In this document: piece by piece, positions 1 to 8,636 of the stretch
Position numbering within the stretch: the first letter of the stretch is position 1
Layout: every line of letters begins with the position of its first letter
Origin: Balneola sp.
GTDB lineage: Bacteria > Bacteroidota > Rhodothermia > Balneolales > Balneolaceae
Direction of reading: 5' to 3'
Length of the DNA stretch: 64,000 bases
Assembly: GCA_003712055.1 (NCBI GenBank)
Contig: RHLJ01000006.1
Location: 124,001 to 188,000, forward strand
Position numbers and translations under genes: made by a program
The notes under the pieces: model-generated
The model's database searches: none
What the model saw: the letters and a program-made list of their open reading frames with translations, nothing else
Told to the model about the DNA's origin: nothing

Positions 1-404
1 TCTGCTGATTGAACAAGGCGATAGGGGGTAACCGGAATCCCCGCTGCTTCAAAGGTCTGCTTCTCAATGAGTTTGTTTTCAATAAGTGCAAAACTATCAG
101 GTGAAGGAAAGATTGGGGTTCCGCTTCTCTCCTGGACTTCCTTAAGGAGGTCAGAACTGATAAACTCATTTTCCAGGGTAACTACATCGCACTTCTTGGC
201 GAATTCAACCATTTCATCCACATTTTCGAAAGACCCGGAAGCTGAGAATGGGGTCATGAACTGAACAGGCTCATTTTCTGATCGGTCAGAAAAAACGGCG
301 ACCTGGATTCCAAATCGAAAAGCCTGAAGAGCACTCATTCTTGCCAGTTGGCCTGCTCCAAGGAAACCAAGTTTTGTAGATGAAGGGAGGGAAGTGTTAG
401 CCAT
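1..404 (-). CDS. purK: N5-carboxyaminoimidazole ribonucleotide synthase (partial)
   Basis: N-terminal part of PurK; the 3' end lies outside the window. Read from the ATG at 404, the product starts MANTSLPSSTKLGFLGAGQL and continues ARMSALQAFRFGIQVAVF, the glycine-rich GxGQLARM opening typical of PurK. Then follow the DVVTLENEF segment and an FPSPDSFALIENK stretch before the ATP-grasp domain. Known family role: ATP-dependent carboxylation of AIR to N5-CAIR in purine synthesis, in the cytoplasm. It is divergent from the gene at 625. The other purine gene seen, purD, is 36 kb away, so purine genes are scattered here. About 134 codons are visible. Confidence 0.93.
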   Translation of the reverse strand, partial: MANTSLPSSTKLGFLGAGQLARMSALQAFRFGIQVAVFSDRSENEPVQFMTPFSASGSFENVDEMVEFAKKCDVVTLENEFISSDLLKEVQERSGTPIFPSPDSFALIENKLIEKQTFEAAGIPVTPYRLVQSA

Positions 405-624
405 AAAATCTTTTGTTCAAAATTGAAGCAGAAAATAAGAAATAGGATTGTTAGAATAATGGGAATCCTAACTCTTAAACCTCAAGTTAGCTTAAAGGGG
501 TTTTAAAAAGTTTTTGAAGCCAAATAAGTTTTTATTTTTACACAGACATCATTTTTATACTAAACCGTTTCGGTAAACGTGTATAGGAAAGTTTTTTGGG
601 TTAATCATTAAGTAAAATTTTTAG

Positions 625-1533
625 ATGAGATCAATAGCTCGTATTAAAAGGGGACAATATATTGCTGCGTTAATGGGTCTGTTTTTTGCACTATGCTGCG
701 TTGAACAGGCACATGCCCAGAACGCTTTTTCAGAAATGGAGTTTGATACAACAAGTTATTATGTACTAACTCTAAACGACGGTACCCAGTTAACAGGAAA
801 AGTGATAAAGGTAACAGAGACTTCTCTTATATTTTCGACCAATTCAATTCCGAGCATAGACATTCCCTTTGAGAATATTAAAAAGATAGAGGAGATCGAT
901 TCCCTAAATATTCGCTCTGATGGGGAGTACTGGTTTCCAAACCCAAGCTCAACCCGGTACTTTTTGTCTCCTACTGCATTTACCTTGGATAGAAAGGAAG
1001 GTTATTACCAAAACACCTACTTACTTTTTAATTCGGTGAATGTGGGATTAATGGATTTCTTTTCGGTAGGAGGTGGCTTTGAATTCTTAAGTACGTTCGG
1101 CTCTGGTATTTCTCCGATTTTTTATCTCACACCAAAAATTGGAGGCAAAGTAGCTAAAGATTTTCGGCTCAGTGGTGGTGTTTTGATGATAAATGCAGAT
1201 GATTTTTGGTTAGGTACCATTTATACAGTAGGAACTTATGGCAATACGAACGACAATATTTCCGTCGGGCTTAGCTGGGGATTTATTGATGGAGAGATAG
1301 CAGATCGTCCTATATATACCCTCGGCGGGACAAAAAGAATAAGTCGAAGAGTATCCCTACTCACAGAAAACTATTTCTTCCCGGATGTAGAAGGAAATAA
1401 TAGCTTTCATTTATATGGATTCAGATTTTTTGGCTCAAAGTTGAGTACAGATTTAGGTTTTCTAAATAACAGCGATATAAGTGACGACCTCGGTATAGGG
1501 GTTCCTTATGTAGGTTTCGCTGTTAAATTTTAG
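625..1533 (+). CDS. Exported beta-barrel-like protein of unknown function
   Basis: 302 residues. A signal peptide is visible: basic start MRSIARIKRGQY, hydrophobic core, cleavage after AHA before QNAF. Residues about 45-90 hold a small beta-rich module (LNDGTQLTGKVIKV, then IPFENIKKIEEID), a pattern seen in Bacteroidota proteins with a DGT-x-LTG-x-hydrophobic strand pair. The rest alternates glycine and aromatic residues (VGLMDFFSVGGGFEF, ISVGLSWGFIDG) and ends in an aromatic (YVGFAVKF), as expected for an outer-membrane barrel. I do not recognise a named family. It sits 66 bp before prfA on the same strand and may be transcribed alone. Confidence 0.8.
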   Translation: MRSIARIKRGQYIAALMGLFFALCCVEQAHAQNAFSEMEFDTTSYYVLTLNDGTQLTGKVIKVTETSLIFSTNSIPSIDIPFENIKKIEEIDSLNIRSDGEYWFPNPSSTRYFLSPTAFTLDRKEGYYQNTYLLFNSVNVGLMDFFSVGGGFEFLSTFGSGISPIFYLTPKIGGKVAKDFRLSGGVLMINADDFWLGTIYTVGTYGNTNDNISVGLSWGFIDGEIADRPIYTLGGTKRISRRVSLLTENYFFPDVEGNNSFHLYGFRFFGSKLSTDLGFLNNSDISDDLGIGVPYVGFAVKF

Positions 1534-1599
1534 TAGTAGATAATCCGAATTCCTTTTTCTGCATTTTGCTTACCTTAGCTCGGCACAAAAAAGCAGCAC

Positions 1600-2685
1600 A
1601 TGAGCATGAATATTGAAGAAAAGCTAAAGCAGATTAAATCCAGATTCCAGGAAGTGAATACAGCGATGAGTGATTCCTCTGTATTTGATGACCCTGATAC
1701 CTATACCAAGCTTACCAAAGAGAGGAGTGAGCTGGAAGAGTTAGTGCAAGACTATGATACCTGGTCCGATTTAAAAAACAGGCTTGAGGGTAATAAAGAA
1801 CTCATTGAATTGAACGAAGATCCTGAGATCACTGAAATGGCACGGGATGAGAATAAAGAGATTGTTGTAGAGCTTGAACAGTTAGAAGAGGACATTAAAG
1901 TTAAACTTGTACCAAAAGACCCCGAAGACTCCAAGAATGCCATCGTGGAAATCCGTGCAGGAACTGGGGGAGATGAAGCTGCTATTTTTGCCGGAGATCT
2001 GTTCGATATGTACCGGCGCTATTCTGATTCAGAAGGCTGGAGTTTAAACCTGATGAATATCAATGAATCGGAAAAAGGGGGCTATAAAGAAATTGTATTC
2101 TCATTAGAAGGAAATCAGGTTTTTGGGAACATGAAGTATGAATCTGGGGTGCATCGTGTGCAACGCGTTCCCGCTACTGAGAGTCAGGGAAGGGTGCATA
2201 CTTCTGCGGCAACCGTAGCGGTACTTCCGGAAGTAGAGGATGTGGATATTGACATTAATCCTAGCGATCTGCGGATTGATACATTTCGAGCAAGTGGAGC
2301 AGGAGGTCAGCACGTAAATAAAACCGATTCAGCAATTCGAATTACCCATGAGCCAACCGGGATCGTTGTTGAGTGCCAGGAAGAACGTTCTCAGCATCAA
2401 AACAAAGAACGCGCACTCACTATGCTTCGGGCTAAAATGTATGATATCGAGCTGGAGCAGAAGCAAAAAGAAAGAGCGGCTGAACGTAAAAGCCAGGTCT
2501 CGACCGGTGACCGCTCCGCCAAAATTCGGACCTATAACTTTCCACAAGGTAGATGTACTGATCATCGTATAAATCTCACTCTCTATAATTTAGATGCTAT
2601 CATGAAAGGGGAGATTGGAGAAGTAATCAAAGCCTTAAGAGTTCAGGACAATCTGGAACGTATGCAAGGGATGGCTGAGGGGTAA
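1600..2685 (+). CDS. prfA: Peptide chain release factor 1
   Basis: 361 residues, the normal RF1 length. Class I release factor that reads UAA and UAG in the ribosomal A site and triggers peptidyl-tRNA hydrolysis. The codon-recognition tripeptide PAT is at residues 191-193 (RVPATESQGR), which marks RF1 rather than RF2 (SPF). The catalytic GGQ is at 235-237 inside GAGGQHVNKTDSAIR. Start: ATG at 1600, with an in-frame alternative at 1606 (MNIEEK). It converges on the cyclase gene ending at 2716. No prmC methyltransferase lies next to it in this window. Confidence 0.97.
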   Translation: MSMNIEEKLKQIKSRFQEVNTAMSDSSVFDDPDTYTKLTKERSELEELVQDYDTWSDLKNRLEGNKELIELNEDPEITEMARDENKEIVVELEQLEEDIKVKLVPKDPEDSKNAIVEIRAGTGGDEAAIFAGDLFDMYRRYSDSEGWSLNLMNINESEKGGYKEIVFSLEGNQVFGNMKYESGVHRVQRVPATESQGRVHTSAATVAVLPEVEDVDIDINPSDLRIDTFRASGAGGQHVNKTDSAIRITHEPTGIVVECQEERSQHQNKERALTMLRAKMYDIELEQKQKERAAERKSQVSTGDRSAKIRTYNFPQGRCTDHRINLTLYNLDAIMKGEIGEVIKALRVQDNLERMQGMAEG

Positions 2686-2715
2686 AAGAACTGGAAGATT
2701 AAAGTCTCATTAGAG

Positions 2716-3795
2716 CTATAGCTTTATTTCTTTCACCGCAAAAATCTCTGTTTTCTTGGCTTTACCCTTCAGTTGTACTTCTCCTTTTGATACAAAAGTG
2801 TATTTGTCATTATAACTAATAAGATCGAATAGCTCTTTTGAAACTAATATTTCTTCTCGGCGAATTCCGCACTCGCTTTGAATTCTGGCGGCAATATTAA
2901 TAGTGTCGCCGTGATAGGCTATTTCACGCTTTTTTTCTCCTACCTCCGCAACCATAATTTTTCCAACATTGATTCCTGCTTTAAATTGAGGAATCAGATC
3001 ATAGTGATCCATATAGTAGTTGCTCCTTTCGGTAATACGTTTTTTATAACTATAAAAGGCAGACAAACAGTTGGATTTCTTTATTCCATTTTCTTTTGTC
3101 CAGGTCAATACAACCTCATCTCCTACATACTGATAAACTTCAGCTTTGTATTTAAATACTGCATTTAAATCTGAAAAACAGTCTTGAATTAACTGGCTGT
3201 ATTTAAAATGCCCCAATTTTTCAGCAATTGAGGTAGAAGACGTTAAGTCCAAAAACATGAAAACTCGTTCTTCTTCTTTGGGTTTGTGAAAAGAACCCAA
3301 GATCATTTTCATCAAATTACCAGGCCCAAATTTTTTATCGAGCTCCTTTACGAAATGTATTACGAAGACCACCGTGAAACAGTAGATAAGTAGTAATAAC
3401 ATTTCTTTTGAGTACATGAAGCTATAATTGGCGCCTAACTCCAATCCACTTTCGTCAAAAAAAGAAAACATCGAGATACCCAGAATGGTTAGAAGAAAAA
3501 AGAACATTGAATAGATCAATGTTCGGAGAAACACAGCTTTACCAAAGGAAGTGCGTTTTGTGGGGTTAGTTGGTATCAATACTTCTACCATTCCAAATAC
3601 TATTCCTGCACTCATTGCTAAAACTCCATATATCAAAGCCAATTCTTCAATTCTTAGATTTGGTCCATCCAACAAGTCCTGTCCAAACTGTCTCATTAAC
3701 CCCCAGATAATGAAGGCTATAAACCAGACAATAGAGTGAGTAGATGCACTTTTTAAAAATCTATATACCATTGAAAATATTTGATATGATAGCAA
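2716..3795 (-). CDS. Membrane-bound class III adenylate/guanylate cyclase
   Basis: 359 residues. The N-terminal half has about four membrane segments (near residues 20-40, 50-70, 90-112 and 130-150). The C-terminal half is a class III nucleotidyl cyclase domain: metal-binding Asp in FMFLDLTSSTSIAEKL, the second Asp in YQYVGDEVVLTW, and the Asn/Arg pair in GDTINIAARIQS. The usual substrate-specifying Lys before the GD and the Asp before the INxAAR segment are not in their canonical form (Gln and Ala), so ATP versus GTP preference cannot be read. Likely role: synthesis of a cyclic nucleotide second messenger. An alternative start is MVYRF nine codons in. It is monocistronic, facing prfA. Confidence 0.85.
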   Translation of the reverse strand: MLSYQIFSMVYRFLKSASTHSIVWFIAFIIWGLMRQFGQDLLDGPNLRIEELALIYGVLAMSAGIVFGMVEVLIPTNPTKRTSFGKAVFLRTLIYSMFFFLLTILGISMFSFFDESGLELGANYSFMYSKEMLLLLIYCFTVVFVIHFVKELDKKFGPGNLMKMILGSFHKPKEEERVFMFLDLTSSTSIAEKLGHFKYSQLIQDCFSDLNAVFKYKAEVYQYVGDEVVLTWTKENGIKKSNCLSAFYSYKKRITERSNYYMDHYDLIPQFKAGINVGKIMVAEVGEKKREIAYHGDTINIAARIQSECGIRREEILVSKELFDLISYNDKYTFVSKGEVQLKGKAKKTEIFAVKEIKL

Positions 3796-3886
3796 GAAGA
3801 ATGCAGGAATTATGTAAGCCCAGTGAATTTAGGTAGAGCTTCCAATCTTTGCCAATACCATAACGGAAGATGAGACAATCAAAGCC

Positions 3887-4552
3887 TTAGAGTTCCTTAT
3901 TTCCAATCAGCTTTAAAAATTCCTCTCTGTGTTCCCTTCCCTCAAAACAGCCACCGTATTCTAATGTGGTAGTAAAACTATCCTTGTCTTTAATTCCTCT
4001 CGTGGAAACGCAGAGATGTTTTGAATTAATCATAACGATTACATCTTCAGTTCCCAGTTCGTTTTGCAAGTCCTTAAGAATCTGTAAAGATAACCGCTCC
4101 TGTACCTGTGGGCGATGTGAGTAGTAATCCACTAAACGGTTTATTTTAGAAAGGCCTATTACACGATCACCTGGTATGTATCCAATATGAGCATATCCTG
4201 TTATTGGTAAGAAGTGGTGTTCGCAAGCAGAGTCTATATTAATGTTTTGCTCAACAATAATTTTCCTGTACTCATAGTGATTTGCAAAGGTAGAAATCTT
4301 AGGTCTGTTCTCTGGATTTAAACCATAAAACATTTCCTTTACATACATCTTTGCAACCCGATAAGGAGTGCCAGCTAAACTATCATCGGTCAAATCCAGA
4401 CCTAGCTCCTCCATAATTAATCCAAAATACTTCTCAATATTTTTGATTTTTTCGTCGTCAGACTTTTCAAAGGCATTTGGGAGTAGAGGGGTTTCTACAT
4501 TCGCAGAGATATGGTTATCTCCCATAACCTCAAATTTCTCTTTATTTGTCAT
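3887..4552 (-). CDS. folE: GTP cyclohydrolase I (zinc enzyme, type IA)
   Basis: 221 residues. Converts GTP to 7,8-dihydroneopterin triphosphate, first step of folate and queuosine-type pathways. Zinc ligands are visible as C110 and H113 (SACEHHFLP) and C181 (KHLCVSTRG); the GTP-binding QERLSLQI and the tail LEYGGCFEGR segments are present. The start overlaps the end of the MerC-like gene by 11 bp, so the two are probably one transcript controlled from the divergent promoter that also serves the Fur-type regulator. This context suggests that expression responds to metal status (inference), which fits the zinc dependence of type IA enzymes. Confidence 0.96.
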   Translation of the reverse strand: MTNKEKFEVMGDNHISANVETPLLPNAFEKSDDEKIKNIEKYFGLIMEELGLDLTDDSLAGTPYRVAKMYVKEMFYGLNPENRPKISTFANHYEYRKIIVEQNINIDSACEHHFLPITGYAHIGYIPGDRVIGLSKINRLVDYYSHRPQVQERLSLQILKDLQNELGTEDVIVMINSKHLCVSTRGIKDKDSFTTTLEYGGCFEGREHREEFLKLIGNKEL

Positions 4553-4946
4553 CTACACAGCAATTATCAGTTTTGCATTGGCAATACCTTCGATTATAAA
4601 GGTGCAAAACTACTAAGACAGTAGCAGCGGCATAAGTGACGATCTCTGAAAGCTCCAGCCATTCGAATTGTTCGTTTACAATAACAAAAGTAAGTGTGAT
4701 CCAGCTTGTCCAAAACAGGGGCTTCATGAATGCACGAGAAGTTGTTTGAACAGATCGAAGTACAGCAAAAAAAGAAATCACTAAGAATACGTAGTTAATT
4801 GAAAGCCACCATAATGGAGCTTCTTCGCCCGAACTTGCTGTTCCTGCCAGTGCAACAAAGAGGAAAGGAGTGGCAAAACAGTGGAGCATACATAAGGTGC
4901 CTGCAAGAGCTCCCCATGTATCAGATTTGGAAATAATTAAATTCAT
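4542..4946 (-). CDS. MerC-domain membrane protein
   Basis: 134 residues with four predicted membrane helices. The first carries C19, H22 and C23 (TLCMLHCFATPFLF), the Cys-x-x-His-Cys arrangement seen in MerC-like proteins. The C-terminal tail is cysteine-rich (C122, C124, C129, C130 in CQCKTDNCC), a plausible soluble metal-binding patch. MerC proteins were defined as mercury importers, but in Bacteroidota they commonly sit beside Fur-type regulators without mer genes, so the metal here is more likely zinc or another thiophilic ion (inference). It overlaps folE and is divergent from the regulator at 5031. No merA or merR is present. Confidence 0.85.
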   Translation of the reverse strand: MNLIISKSDTWGALAGTLCMLHCFATPFLFVALAGTASSGEEAPLWWLSINYVFLVISFFAVLRSVQTTSRAFMKPLFWTSWITLTFVIVNEQFEWLELSEIVTYAAATVLVVLHLYNRRYCQCKTDNCCVDDK

Positions 4947-4999
4947 TAAACAATTTACTTGATCGAAAGAACGGCAAAGATAAGGAAATCCGAACTTGT

Positions 5000-5020
5000 T
5001 ATTGCAACATAGTTGCGATA
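5000..5020. promoter_or_regulatory. Near-perfect palindromic operator between MerC-folE and the Fur-type gene
   Basis: Left arm TATTGCAAC (5000-5008), spacer ATA, right arm GTTGCGATA (5012-5020). The two 9-bp arms are reverse complements except for one pair. It ends 10 bp before the start of the Fur-type gene and lies 53 bp upstream of the MerC start. Position and symmetry suggest the binding site of the regulator, controlling itself and the divergent MerC-folE unit. Which metal is sensed cannot be read from the site. Confidence 0.7.
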
Positions 5021-5030
5021 GTTTTCTTCT

Positions 5031-5411
5031 ATGGCCGTTAGAAGGAATACAAATACGACAAGATCATTGCTGAATGTTATTGAGCAAAGTAACAGTGCTC
5101 TTTCCGTTGTAGAATTGGTAAACAGGCTTACAAAGGAAATGAATAAGACTACAGTTTACCGGATTTTGGAAAGGCTTGAAGAAGATGGAATCCTTCATTC
5201 TTTTAAAGGAAAAGATGGACGCACATGGTATGCTAAATACAAGAAGTATTCCTCTGAAAAGGGTTCCGATACACACCCGCATTTTCAATGCAAGATATGT
5301 GGTAAGGTAGAATGCTTAGACGTTGATGTTTCTATTCCATCAATTCAGAATCGAAAGATAGATTCGGCAGAGTTACTACTCATTGGGCAATGTGAGGATT
5401 GCCTTTCTTAA
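5031..5411 (+). CDS. Fur/Zur-family metal-dependent repressor
   Basis: 126 residues, slightly short for the family. An N-terminal winged helix (about 23-58) contains the KTTVYRILERLEEDGIL recognition helix. It is followed by the hinge and dimerisation domain with a structural zinc site made by C87/C90 (FQCKICGK) and C121/C124 (GQCEDC). The metal-sensing His residues are few (H82, H84), so the sensed ion is not certain. Known family role: metal-bound dimers repress uptake and homeostasis genes. The divergent MerC-folE unit and the palindrome at 5000-5020 suggest a Zur-like role. Confidence 0.9.
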   Translation: MAVRRNTNTTRSLLNVIEQSNSALSVVELVNRLTKEMNKTTVYRILERLEEDGILHSFKGKDGRTWYAKYKKYSSEKGSDTHPHFQCKICGKVECLDVDVSIPSIQNRKIDSAELLLIGQCEDCLS

Positions 5412-5479
5412 TACTGTTCAGAAACTACTATACCTGTCATTTACGATTTATGATTTATCGTGAACACAAAAGACCATTG

Positions 5480-6811
5480 CTATTTTTGCAATAATTCCTT
5501 CTTGCCAGTTATGAAATCTTTAGCAATAACAGCTCGGTCATATTCGTCTCCAATGGCAGTATAGGCTACATAGGTGAGTGTATTGTCTTCAATTGTAATA
5601 ACCTGGAAAAACTGGGTTTGTTCAGCATCTTTATCTCGCTTATACCCCTCCCCGGCATAGTCTTTCAATTGTTCATTATCCAACTCATACTGCTTAGGTC
5701 CACTCACAGAAGTGACATAAACGGTATTAATGCCTTCTTCATCTTGATCTGTGGTTCGAACTGGGACATGACCTCGTGCATAAGTATGATCGTGGCCATT
5801 GAGCACCAGATCAACGCCGTATTTGTCAAAGAGTGGTTTCCAGTTATCACGTGCAAATTGGAAGTTGCGCCCCTTTGCTGGCGAAAACACCGAGTGATGA
5901 CAGGTAACAATCTTCCATTTAGCGGTGTTATTTTTTAGTTGTTCCTCGATATAGTCGGTTTGCTCTTCAAGCTCATCCGTGGAATTTAGGACGATGATTA
6001 GTATATCCTGGTAGTTTACAGTGTATACGGTTTCATGTAGTTTTGAATTCAGGTCCTCCTCAACAGGTAGGGTAAATTGCGGTCTCCATTGGATAGAGAG
6101 CCTTCTTGACTTTAAATTTCCAGTTCGCATGAATTCATGGTTTCCAACAACAGGTATTGCTGTCCATTGACTATGAATAAATCCACCGGCCTTAAACCAT
6201 TCCGCCCATTCCTGATCGCGGTGAGCATCATTGATAAGATCTCCGGCATGGATCACAAATGATGCATCAGGAGCTGTTTGATAGGCCATGCGAATTACCC
6301 GTGACCAATGAGCGAGAACGTCATTCTGGGCATCGCCGAAGTAAACAAATTGAGTAGGTTCGTACCCAGTTTTTGCTGTACGAAAGTGAATCCACTCAGA
6401 CCAGCGATCATTTCCGTCTCCTACGCGATAGGCATACAGCTTATCTGGTTTCAACCCTTCAAATGTAACGCTGTGGTAATGAACTAGTAGTGATTTATTC
6501 TCTTTATATAACCCGAGATCAAATTCTTCGGTGACTGCATTTACAGTTACGGCGTCATTAACAAACTTTGAGTTCACCGTAGCTTCTGCAATTTGCGCCA
6601 CTGCCTGGTTAATGCTGGTATCAGTACGCCAGGTTACGGCTCTTGTTGTTGCCGGATCGCCATTGAACGTTAGTATAATCCGGTCCGGATCTTTACTGGG
6701 TATTTCCCAGTGGTGAAGCCCACTATGAGTGTGACTATGTTGAGCACTAACAGGGAAGGCGGTGAAGCATACAAATGCGACAACATAAAAAGCTAAAAAA
6801 CTGGATTTCAT
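5480..6811 (-). CDS. Exported purple acid phosphatase-like metallophosphoesterase
   Basis: 443 residues with a signal peptide (MKSSFLAFYVVAFVCFTAFP, cleavage near VSA-QHSH). The N-terminal part (about 35-150) is the beta-sandwich found ahead of purple acid phosphatases (PDRIILTFNGDPATTRAVTW). The catalytic domain shows the ordered metal ligands FGDAQND, HAGDLIND, VGNHEF, TCHHSVF and NGHDHTYARG. Likely role: periplasmic or secreted phosphomonoesterase for phosphate scavenging. It is followed on the same strand by a second metallophosphoesterase (starting at 8540), whose 3' end is 49 bp upstream of this start, so the two may be co-transcribed. Confidence 0.9.
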   Translation of the reverse strand: MKSSFLAFYVVAFVCFTAFPVSAQHSHTHSGLHHWEIPSKDPDRIILTFNGDPATTRAVTWRTDTSINQAVAQIAEATVNSKFVNDAVTVNAVTEEFDLGLYKENKSLLVHYHSVTFEGLKPDKLYAYRVGDGNDRWSEWIHFRTAKTGYEPTQFVYFGDAQNDVLAHWSRVIRMAYQTAPDASFVIHAGDLINDAHRDQEWAEWFKAGGFIHSQWTAIPVVGNHEFMRTGNLKSRRLSIQWRPQFTLPVEEDLNSKLHETVYTVNYQDILIIVLNSTDELEEQTDYIEEQLKNNTAKWKIVTCHHSVFSPAKGRNFQFARDNWKPLFDKYGVDLVLNGHDHTYARGHVPVRTTDQDEEGINTVYVTSVSGPKQYELDNEQLKDYAGEGYKRDKDAEQTQFFQVITIEDNTLTYVAYTAIGDEYDRAVIAKDFITGKKELLQK

Positions 6812-6860
6812 ATAATTCTTACTCTAAGATTAAAAGTTCAATTTTATTTTCCTTCTTTGA

Positions 6861-8540
6861 TCACTCTTCAATTACTCTCATTGTTTGGTATGCAGTAAAT
6901 GTTCTGCCATAACGGTCTTTAGCCATTACCTCGATAACATGTCTCCCAGCCGGCCAATCAGTGCCCAGATTCGCTTCCCATAAATGAGAAGAATTTACCG
7001 GTCTGGACATTCTTCTTGAGATCGGGTATGGCTGATCGTCTAGCTCTGAATTTCCATCCCACAATTCAGGAAACTGAAGAGCCTGCATATTCTCATGTCG
7101 CTGAGAAATTTTTGAGTAGTAGGGGTCAGGCTTATTCACCTTTTCCATAGGCTGCCATTCAGTGGCTCCGAGCACACGATAGCTTAATTCCGATTGTTCG
7201 CTTCCATTAAAGAAATTGACAGTAAGAAGAGTAGTTTCTCCAGAATTCGCCACAATTCCTCTGGGGACATGAATGTTCATCTTATGACTTTCCGGACTAC
7301 CAGCAACTTTCCAGTCGATAATATATTCAGTGCCATTAAAAGTGATGAATGAATAACCATTGGGAGTTCCGTCACGCATCATGGTGTGAGGGACATCGGT
7401 TTCATCCCGGATACCATTCCACCAACTCCCGGAAGTTGTACCCACATTGAAATGATGATGCGGTACCTCTTGCTGCCAGTCAGAAGAATCTTTGTGAAAA
7501 AATACATTGTTCTGTGTATGAGTATGAGCCGAGATGGAGAGCGTGTTTGGAAAGTCCTTTAATAGATCAAAAAGCTTTTTTTGATCGCTGTTTCTGAACG
7601 TTTCGCCGTGCTCAACCAGAGGAATATGCATGGTAAGTACAATAAGATTGTCTTTTGGGACCACATTAAGATAATTGCTAACAAATTCGATCTGATCAGG
7701 ACGTAAGCCTCCTACATAACCTCTTGCTCCTTCGGGCTCATCCATGATTACATTATCAACTACGATGAAATGAACATCACCATACACAAAAGCATAATTG
7801 GCCGGACCAAATACCCGCTCGAAAGTGTCATCTGAATCTTCATCTCCAATAGCCATAAAATTCACATCGTGGTTACCCAGAACGTTGTACCACGGAATAC
7901 CAATCTTTGAAACAGCCTGGTTTAAGGGTGAAAACAAATCCAGGTCATCTCCAACGATGTCGCCCATCGTCATTCCAAACTCCAGGCCTTGAGCATCAAT
8001 CAATTCAGAAATGATATCCTCAGCCAGGAAATCAATTTGTTCCACATTGTAAGGCTGAGGATCACCAAAAACGACCATTTTGAATTGATTGGAGCCTGTT
8101 TCTTTATACAATGGAAAATTGATTCGGTCGGGTAGTGGGCCGGTTGGCGGAATACCTGGATAGGTGAAATTCTCAGGAGAACCAGCAGGTTTATGCAAGT
8201 AGAAAAAGCGCGGCAAATTGTCTTCATTCACCGGAGTCATCCAGTCACGGGGTTTAATCACAAAAATGATCGCGTCATCATCAACAGGAATGCTGTATTG
8301 GCCATTAGCGTCTGTTTGAACCAGGTCCAGGCCATTGGAAACAAATACACCAGGAATACCAATTTCATTAGCATCCATAGTTCCATTCTCATTCGCATCA
8401 TGATAGACATGTCCGGATGCTAGCTCTTCTCCTTGACCTACCTCCAGAGTGTTAGGTAAGACAATTTCGTTGGTATTTTCTGTTGAAGTGTTACAAACTG
8501 ACAGAGTAACTAGAAAAGTAAGAATGATTAAGGGGCGCAT
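6861..8540 (-). CDS. Metallophosphoesterase lipoprotein with SdrD-B-like N-terminal domain
   Basis: 559 residues. The signal sequence ends in a lipobox-like LSVC at residue 16, so it is probably a lipoprotein. Residues about 38-110 form a carboxypeptidase-regulatory/SdrD-B-like sandwich (GHVYHDANENGTMDANEIGI). The calcineurin-like domain follows with FGDPQPYN, GDIVGDD, LGNHDVN, TMHIPL and SAHTHT. The last ~160 residues resemble the C-terminal domain often found on calcineurin-like phosphoesterases (VHVIEVMAKDRYGRTFTAYQ-like region). The substrate is unknown; phosphodiester or phosphomonoester cleavage outside the cytoplasm is inferred. Transcribed just ahead of the purple acid phosphatase. 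Confidence 0.88.
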   Translation of the reverse strand: MRPLIILTFLVTLSVCNTSTENTNEIVLPNTLEVGQGEELASGHVYHDANENGTMDANEIGIPGVFVSNGLDLVQTDANGQYSIPVDDDAIIFVIKPRDWMTPVNEDNLPRFFYLHKPAGSPENFTYPGIPPTGPLPDRINFPLYKETGSNQFKMVVFGDPQPYNVEQIDFLAEDIISELIDAQGLEFGMTMGDIVGDDLDLFSPLNQAVSKIGIPWYNVLGNHDVNFMAIGDEDSDDTFERVFGPANYAFVYGDVHFIVVDNVIMDEPEGARGYVGGLRPDQIEFVSNYLNVVPKDNLIVLTMHIPLVEHGETFRNSDQKKLFDLLKDFPNTLSISAHTHTQNNVFFHKDSSDWQQEVPHHHFNVGTTSGSWWNGIRDETDVPHTMMRDGTPNGYSFITFNGTEYIIDWKVAGSPESHKMNIHVPRGIVANSGETTLLTVNFFNGSEQSELSYRVLGATEWQPMEKVNKPDPYYSKISQRHENMQALQFPELWDGNSELDDQPYPISRRMSRPVNSSHLWEANLGTDWPAGRHVIEVMAKDRYGRTFTAYQTMRVIEE

Positions 8541-8636
8541 GGCAAACGTTAGCTTTATTGATTATCCAAATAAACAAAAAAAATGCGCTACTGTAGTTAA
8601 CTAAGGATTAAACTTTAGTTTTGATCCATTTAAATA

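Noticed and set aside
562-580. ACCG/CGGT inverted arms around TTT upstream of the gene at 625
   Set aside because: Only four paired bases per arm; too short for an operator call without a regulator nearby.
2348-2572. 74-codon plus-strand frame inside prfA
   Set aside because: Shadow frame of a clear housekeeping gene with no protein-like composition.
4542-4946. Mercury resistance operon
   Set aside because: Only a MerC-like protein is present; merA, merR, merP and merT are absent.
5441-5463. Repeated ATTTATG-like sequence between the Fur-type and phosphatase genes
   Set aside because: Stem of five bases with many mismatches; not a convincing terminator.
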